The notes beneath the pieces were generated by a model, which had not been told where the DNA came from, ran no database searches, and saw only the letters and a list, made by a program, of their open reading frames with translations. From Brachypodius melanocephalos (taxonomy: Eukaryota > Chordata > Aves > Passeriformes > Pycnonotidae): DNA of 64,000 nt. This document shows positions 61,101-64,000 of the stretch, piece by piece. Within the stretch, counting starts at the first letter, position 1. Each line of letters starts with the position of its first letter. The stretch spans positions 8,745,546 through 8,809,545 of the forward strand of contig VZSR01000028.1 in assembly GCA_013398615.1 (NCBI GenBank), written 5' to 3'. Position numbers and translations under genes: made by a program.

Positions 61101-63054
61101 AGCTAAGCAATATGACTCTGGTACTAATGTGTACTAATGTCACTTTTATCTTCAAAATGTAGTTGGCAGCTGTTAAAATGATCAGTGCTGAGAACTCTGT
61201 GTGTATTTGACACACGCAGAACCTCAGTTGTAGAAAACCATATTACAGCTTCTTTGCATAGCCTGGTGGTTACTCTGAGCTTCACAGGTATTACTTTTCA
61301 GCAGTCTTCTCAAGATCTTCTAAGAACAGTGTGCATGTTTATGTTTCTCTTTTAGCAACAGCTTGCTCAGCTCCAGAAAGAAAAGTCAGAGATTTTGAAG
61401 AACCTGGCATTATACTACTTCACCTTCGTCGATGTTATGGAATTTAAGGTAAGGTGTTACAAATGTGTAAGTTGTTCTGTCACATTAGGTTTCTATAATT
61501 TTATTTATGGAATAACACTACATAATGAAATAGCTGGACTTGAAGCTCTGTTCTTCAAATTTAAAAAAAAAAAATGAAGCGCCATCACTAATTGTAGTAA
61601 TGTGATTTAATAGTATATTTTTAAACTAAAGTTATTCCTTTGTTTTTCAAGGACCATGTCTGTGAGCTGCTAAACACTATTGATGTTTGCCAAGTCTTCT
61701 TTGATATTGTAAGTTTCTGCGTTTAGACTTTCAAAAATGTTTGTATTTGGAGTCCTGTGGGGAGAAGGACTTGCTTTTGTTAGTCCACGAAACATCACAT
61801 CTCAAGTTATAAATGCAAGAGAAATAAAAACAATGTAGGGTTCAGATTTCTAACTTTTATAATAGAGAGACAGACCTTTCTCAGTAGGCTTCTTATCAGC
61901 AGTAGTAACAGTATTGTTACCAGACATAAAAATTTTTCAGTGATTTTTGTTTATTTTATCTGCAAGTTAATTCCTTGTCATCTGTGTGCTTACACCTTGT
62001 GAGACTCATGAGACAAGACTGATTACTGATGTCCACCAAAGCTATGTGAGGAGGTCACTTTTGGTGTTGACTAAAGCAACTACAAAGGCATCTAAAAGGC
62101 TTATATTTAAAACATAACCACCACCCTCCCCCTCACCCCCCAAAAACAAACGAAAAACCCCCAAAAATGAAACAAAAAACCCCAACAAACACACATAGAA
62201 AAAAGCCCCCCAAAATCCCAAAAGAAAACCTTTAACCTAATCTTTTGCTCTCGATTTCAACTTTCTTAGTGTTCTGAATGTCACCTTGTTAGTTTTTGTC
62301 ATTATTCTAAATTTGGCCAACTTAGATTTATAAAATGAAAAAGTAGCAGATGTTTGTTCTGTGGAATGGTGTTACAAGGCTGGTGGGATATGTGCTAGTC
62401 TTTTACATTAGAGTCTTATTAAAAACAGTTCATAGGCACAGCACTGCTGACTCCTTAGTAACAAAAGTTTTCCTATCTGTCAGGTAATCTCTGACACTTA
62501 AGTCTGGAAAGATTTATTTGGATGCTTTGCTTTCATGAGTGCAAACAGTTCTGGGAATCTGAATGAATAAATTAAGGTTGTACAGAGTCGTATGCCACCA
62601 GAACAAGAATTTTGTTCAAAAGACACCCTGTTGTATTTTAAAAATGCTGAAAATCAGTGGAAATTATAAGGAAAAATGTTTTATGCTTGTTTCTAAAAGT
62701 TTTTAAATGATAATTTACTGGTTTTCCTTTCTAGACTGTAAACTTTGATTTAACAAAGAACTACTTAGATTTGATTATAACCTACACAACTCTAATGATA
62801 CTGCTGTCCCGAATTGAAGAAAGGAAAGCTATCATTGGATTGTATAACTATGCCCATGAAATGACACATGGAGCAAGGTAAAAAATTTATTGTATAAAGG
62901 ACGTGTATAATGTTAATGGTAGTAACAGCTACACCTCAGTGAATTGTTTGTTGTTGCTTTCAGTGACAGAGAATATCCACGCCTTGGCCAGATGATTGTG
63001 GATTATGAAAATCCTTTAAAGAAAATGATGGAGGAATTTGTACCTCACAGTAAA
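39677..63054 (+). CDS. NCKAP1: NCKAP1 (Nap1), WAVE regulatory complex subunit, 5' part of gene
   Basis: The constitutive coding exons present are 39677-39784, 51545-51655, 61356-61448, 61652-61708, 62735-62877 and 62964-63054. All are GT-AG and in frame, giving residues 1-201 of a protein that is about 1128 aa in vertebrates. An 18-nt alternative exon lies at 50393-50410. Nap1 pairs with CYFIP/Sra1 in the WAVE complex, which links Rac1 to Arp2/3 actin branching at the leading edge. The visible region ([20 protein letters not shown] at the start, [20 protein letters not shown] near residue 180) appears nearly identical to the mammalian protein. Introns 1 and 2 are about 11.8 and 9.7 kb. The gene continues past the window: the next exon, expected to start SLSDALISLQ, is not reached. 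Confidence 0.97.
40485..40545 (-). mobile_element. Short CR1 3' end remnant in NCKAP1 intron 1
   Basis: 'cagaatcatacaatgatttg' followed by 'ggttggaaggggacctt' and 'gatcatctagttccaa' is the terminal CR1 segment in reverse orientation. Confidence 0.8.
44560..45610 (+). mobile_element. Old, heavily mutated CR1-type LINE remnant in NCKAP1 intron 1
   Basis: Scattered CR1 reverse-transcriptase words remain in order: YVDFSKA near 44592, a LDD-type motif near 44808, 'gatgtggacaaaatggagaa' near 45210 and a terminal 'cttgaggtcctttctagcct' near 45577. No frame is open across it. It is much more diverged than the short CR1 copies. Confidence 0.55.
50021..50035 (+). promoter_or_regulatory. NCKAP1: Candidate recursive splice site (CAG|GTATGT) in NCKAP1 intron 1
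   Basis: A strong T-rich tract (49989-50026) ends in CAG at 50027-50029 and is followed directly by the donor-like GTATGT at 50030-50035. This is an acceptor fused to a donor, as in zero-length ratchet exons. It is seen only as a motif; use is inferred. Confidence 0.35.
50393..50410 (+). CDS. NCKAP1: NCKAP1 alternative 18-nt microexon (QGQVWK)
   Basis: The acceptor CTGCTTTCCCAG at 50381-50392 and donor AAG|GTTTGC flank CAA GGA CAA GTT TGG AAG, six codons in phase 0. Inserted between residues 36 and 37 it gives NIKK-QGQVWK-ACGDPK, the six-residue insert I recall in the longer annotated mammalian NCKAP1 isoform (1134 aa versus 1128). A C/T-rich tract and a TGC 8 nt before the AG fit the layout of SRRM4-dependent neural microexons. 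Confidence 0.85.
51545..51655 (+). CDS. NCKAP1: NCKAP1 exon 2
   Basis: 37 codons: [20 protein letters not shown] then [17 protein letters not shown]. Acceptor TTTTTTTATAG, donor AAT|GTAAGT. Confidence 0.98.
51656..61355 (+). other. NCKAP1: NCKAP1 intron 2 (9.7 kb)
   Basis: AT-rich with no recognised gene or retroelement. It holds a four-copy 10-bp tandem repeat at 54351-54390. Confidence 0.75.
54351..54390. repeat. Four-copy 10-bp tandem repeat
   Basis: Units ctttgaaagg, ttttgaaagg, ttttgaaacg and ttttgaaaaa follow each other exactly. Confidence 0.9.
61356..61448 (+). CDS. NCKAP1: NCKAP1 exon 3
   Basis: 31 codons: [20 protein letters not shown] then [11 protein letters not shown]. Acceptor TTCTCTTTTAG, donor AAG|GTAAGG. 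Confidence 0.98.
61652..61708 (+). CDS. NCKAP1: NCKAP1 exon 4 (57 nt)
   Basis: 19 codons, [19 protein letters not shown]. Acceptor TTTGTTTTTCAAG, donor ATT|GTAAGT. Confidence 0.97.
62118..62230. repeat. A/C-rich low-complexity tract in NCKAP1 intron 4
   Basis: Irregular A-runs broken by C-runs on the + strand, similar in composition to the tract at 25785-25945. Confidence 0.85.
62735..62877 (+). CDS. NCKAP1: NCKAP1 exon 5
   Basis: 143 nt encoding [40 protein letters not shown] and HEMTHGA plus two bases of a Ser codon. Donor AG|GTAAAA. Confidence 0.98.
62964..63054 (+). CDS. NCKAP1: NCKAP1 exon 6 (last in window)
   Basis: 91 nt encoding [20 protein letters not shown] and [10 protein letters not shown]. 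Donor AAA|GTATGT. The following intron runs to the window end. Confidence 0.98.
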
Positions 63055-64000
63055 GTATGTAACTGCTTTTCACAGACATGCTGTAACCATGATTGGGAGA
63101 GACAGAGATAAAAAGTGAACATGCAAGAGTTTGTTTTGTCAAAGGCCATTTGGTATAAATTTTACATGAGATTTCTGCTTACACTGAATGTCTAGAGCTG
63201 GGGATTGATGCCTTATTAAAAAGCACAACCTGCAGAAATACAAGAATGATAAGACCCATTAGTAAGGTGCCATTTTATTCACTAAGGATTAGAAATTAAT
63301 TAAAAATCAATTGTGGATCATCTGAGAATATCTACTTCTGTGTTTTGTGTAGGCTTGTAGTTTGGAATTAGAGAGATTCACGATGTTTCTGTGAAGTTGG
63401 TTGTTTTGCAGGATTGCTGTCCTAGATAAATGTAGTTTTCTATTTTGTAACCTGAGGGGTTTTGCTTTGGATTGTCCTTAAACTGGGAATCCTGGAGATC
63501 ACCACTGCCTCTTTAACAGTAGCTCCTGTACTCAAAAACTGATACTCTGCTGAGTTGCCTTCACTGAGTTAAAAGAGCTCAATTCCTTTAGTCCTTTCTG
63601 TACAGATTTTTCTAAATGTCTGTTCTTACACAATTGGTTGGCTGCAGTTCCGTGACATTTCATCTAGGCTGTATTTTCATGTAAGAATATCTTTGAAAAG
63701 TTACAGAAGCCTCACCAAAGCCAGACTATATCCTGTTCTATCAGTTCTTGTGTGTTCACTAGATTTGCTATTCTGTCAAAGGAAACTAGATTTCTCTGAT
63801 CAGGACTGACCAACTATTATAAAAATGTTACTTTCTAGGTGCTTACAAATTAATTGCCTAACAATTACAACTTACTTTGGGATCTTTGTCAGTAGCTTAA
63901 GTTAAATGCTAAGTTATTACCAAAACTTTTTAAGATTTGGGTTTTTCTTTACCTGTTTTGAAGTTAGGTACTAACTGTGTTTTCCTTCTCTAGTTTTCTT
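63055..64000 (+). other. NCKAP1: NCKAP1 intron 6, incomplete
   Basis: No coding sequence seen. The final bases (TTTTCCTTCTCTAGTTTTCTT) look like the pyrimidine tract of the next acceptor, whose exon lies outside the window. Confidence 0.7.

Noticed and set aside
63991..64000. Possible NCKAP1 exon 7 start after CTCTAG at 63993
   Set aside because: The following TTTTCTT does not encode the expected SLSDALIS start and looks like more pyrimidine tract; the true acceptor is probably just past the window.

Overview
The window is nuclear DNA from a bird, most likely a passerine. The evidence is short vertebrate exons with GT-AG introns, many 3'-truncated CR1 LINE fragments, LTR remnants, A/C-rich low-complexity tracts and a compact GC-rich MROH-family gene of the kind common in songbird assemblies. 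I assigned genes by recognising their proteins and then checking that every exon junction keeps the reading frame. No database search was run.

Layout. (1) 1-5.2 kb, + strand: a 15-exon maestro/HEAT-like (MROH-type) gene that reads through without a stop for about 662 codons. It begins at the edge of an array of degenerate ~70 bp repeats. (2) 6.0-14.9 kb, - strand: complete NUP35 (nucleoporin Nup35/Nup53) in nine coding exons, 326 aa, tail-to-tail with the MROH gene. (3) 15.7-23.0 kb, - strand: complete DUSP19 (dual-specificity phosphatase 19) in four coding exons, 213 aa, catalytic motif intact. (4) 23.0-39.4 kb: a non-coding interval with CR1 copies, LTR-like segments around a 100-N assembly gap, and long unassigned AT-rich DNA. 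(5) 39.4 kb to the window end, + strand: the 5' part of NCKAP1 (Nap1, WAVE regulatory complex), with a CpG-rich promoter and six constitutive coding exons giving residues 1-201. An 18-nt microexon in intron 1 encodes the known six-residue isoform insert. The gene continues past the window.

The order NCKAP1 > < DUSP19 - NUP35 matches the block I recall on human chromosome 2q32, so three of the four genes sit in ancestral synteny. The MROH gene beside the NUP35 3' end is the accessory part. I see no prokaryotic-style operon or new multi-gene system. The most interesting signals are the NCKAP1 microexon with the splice-like motifs upstream of it, the MROH gene with its repeat array, a possible in-frame N-terminal extension of NUP35, and a double hairpin inside a CR1 copy.
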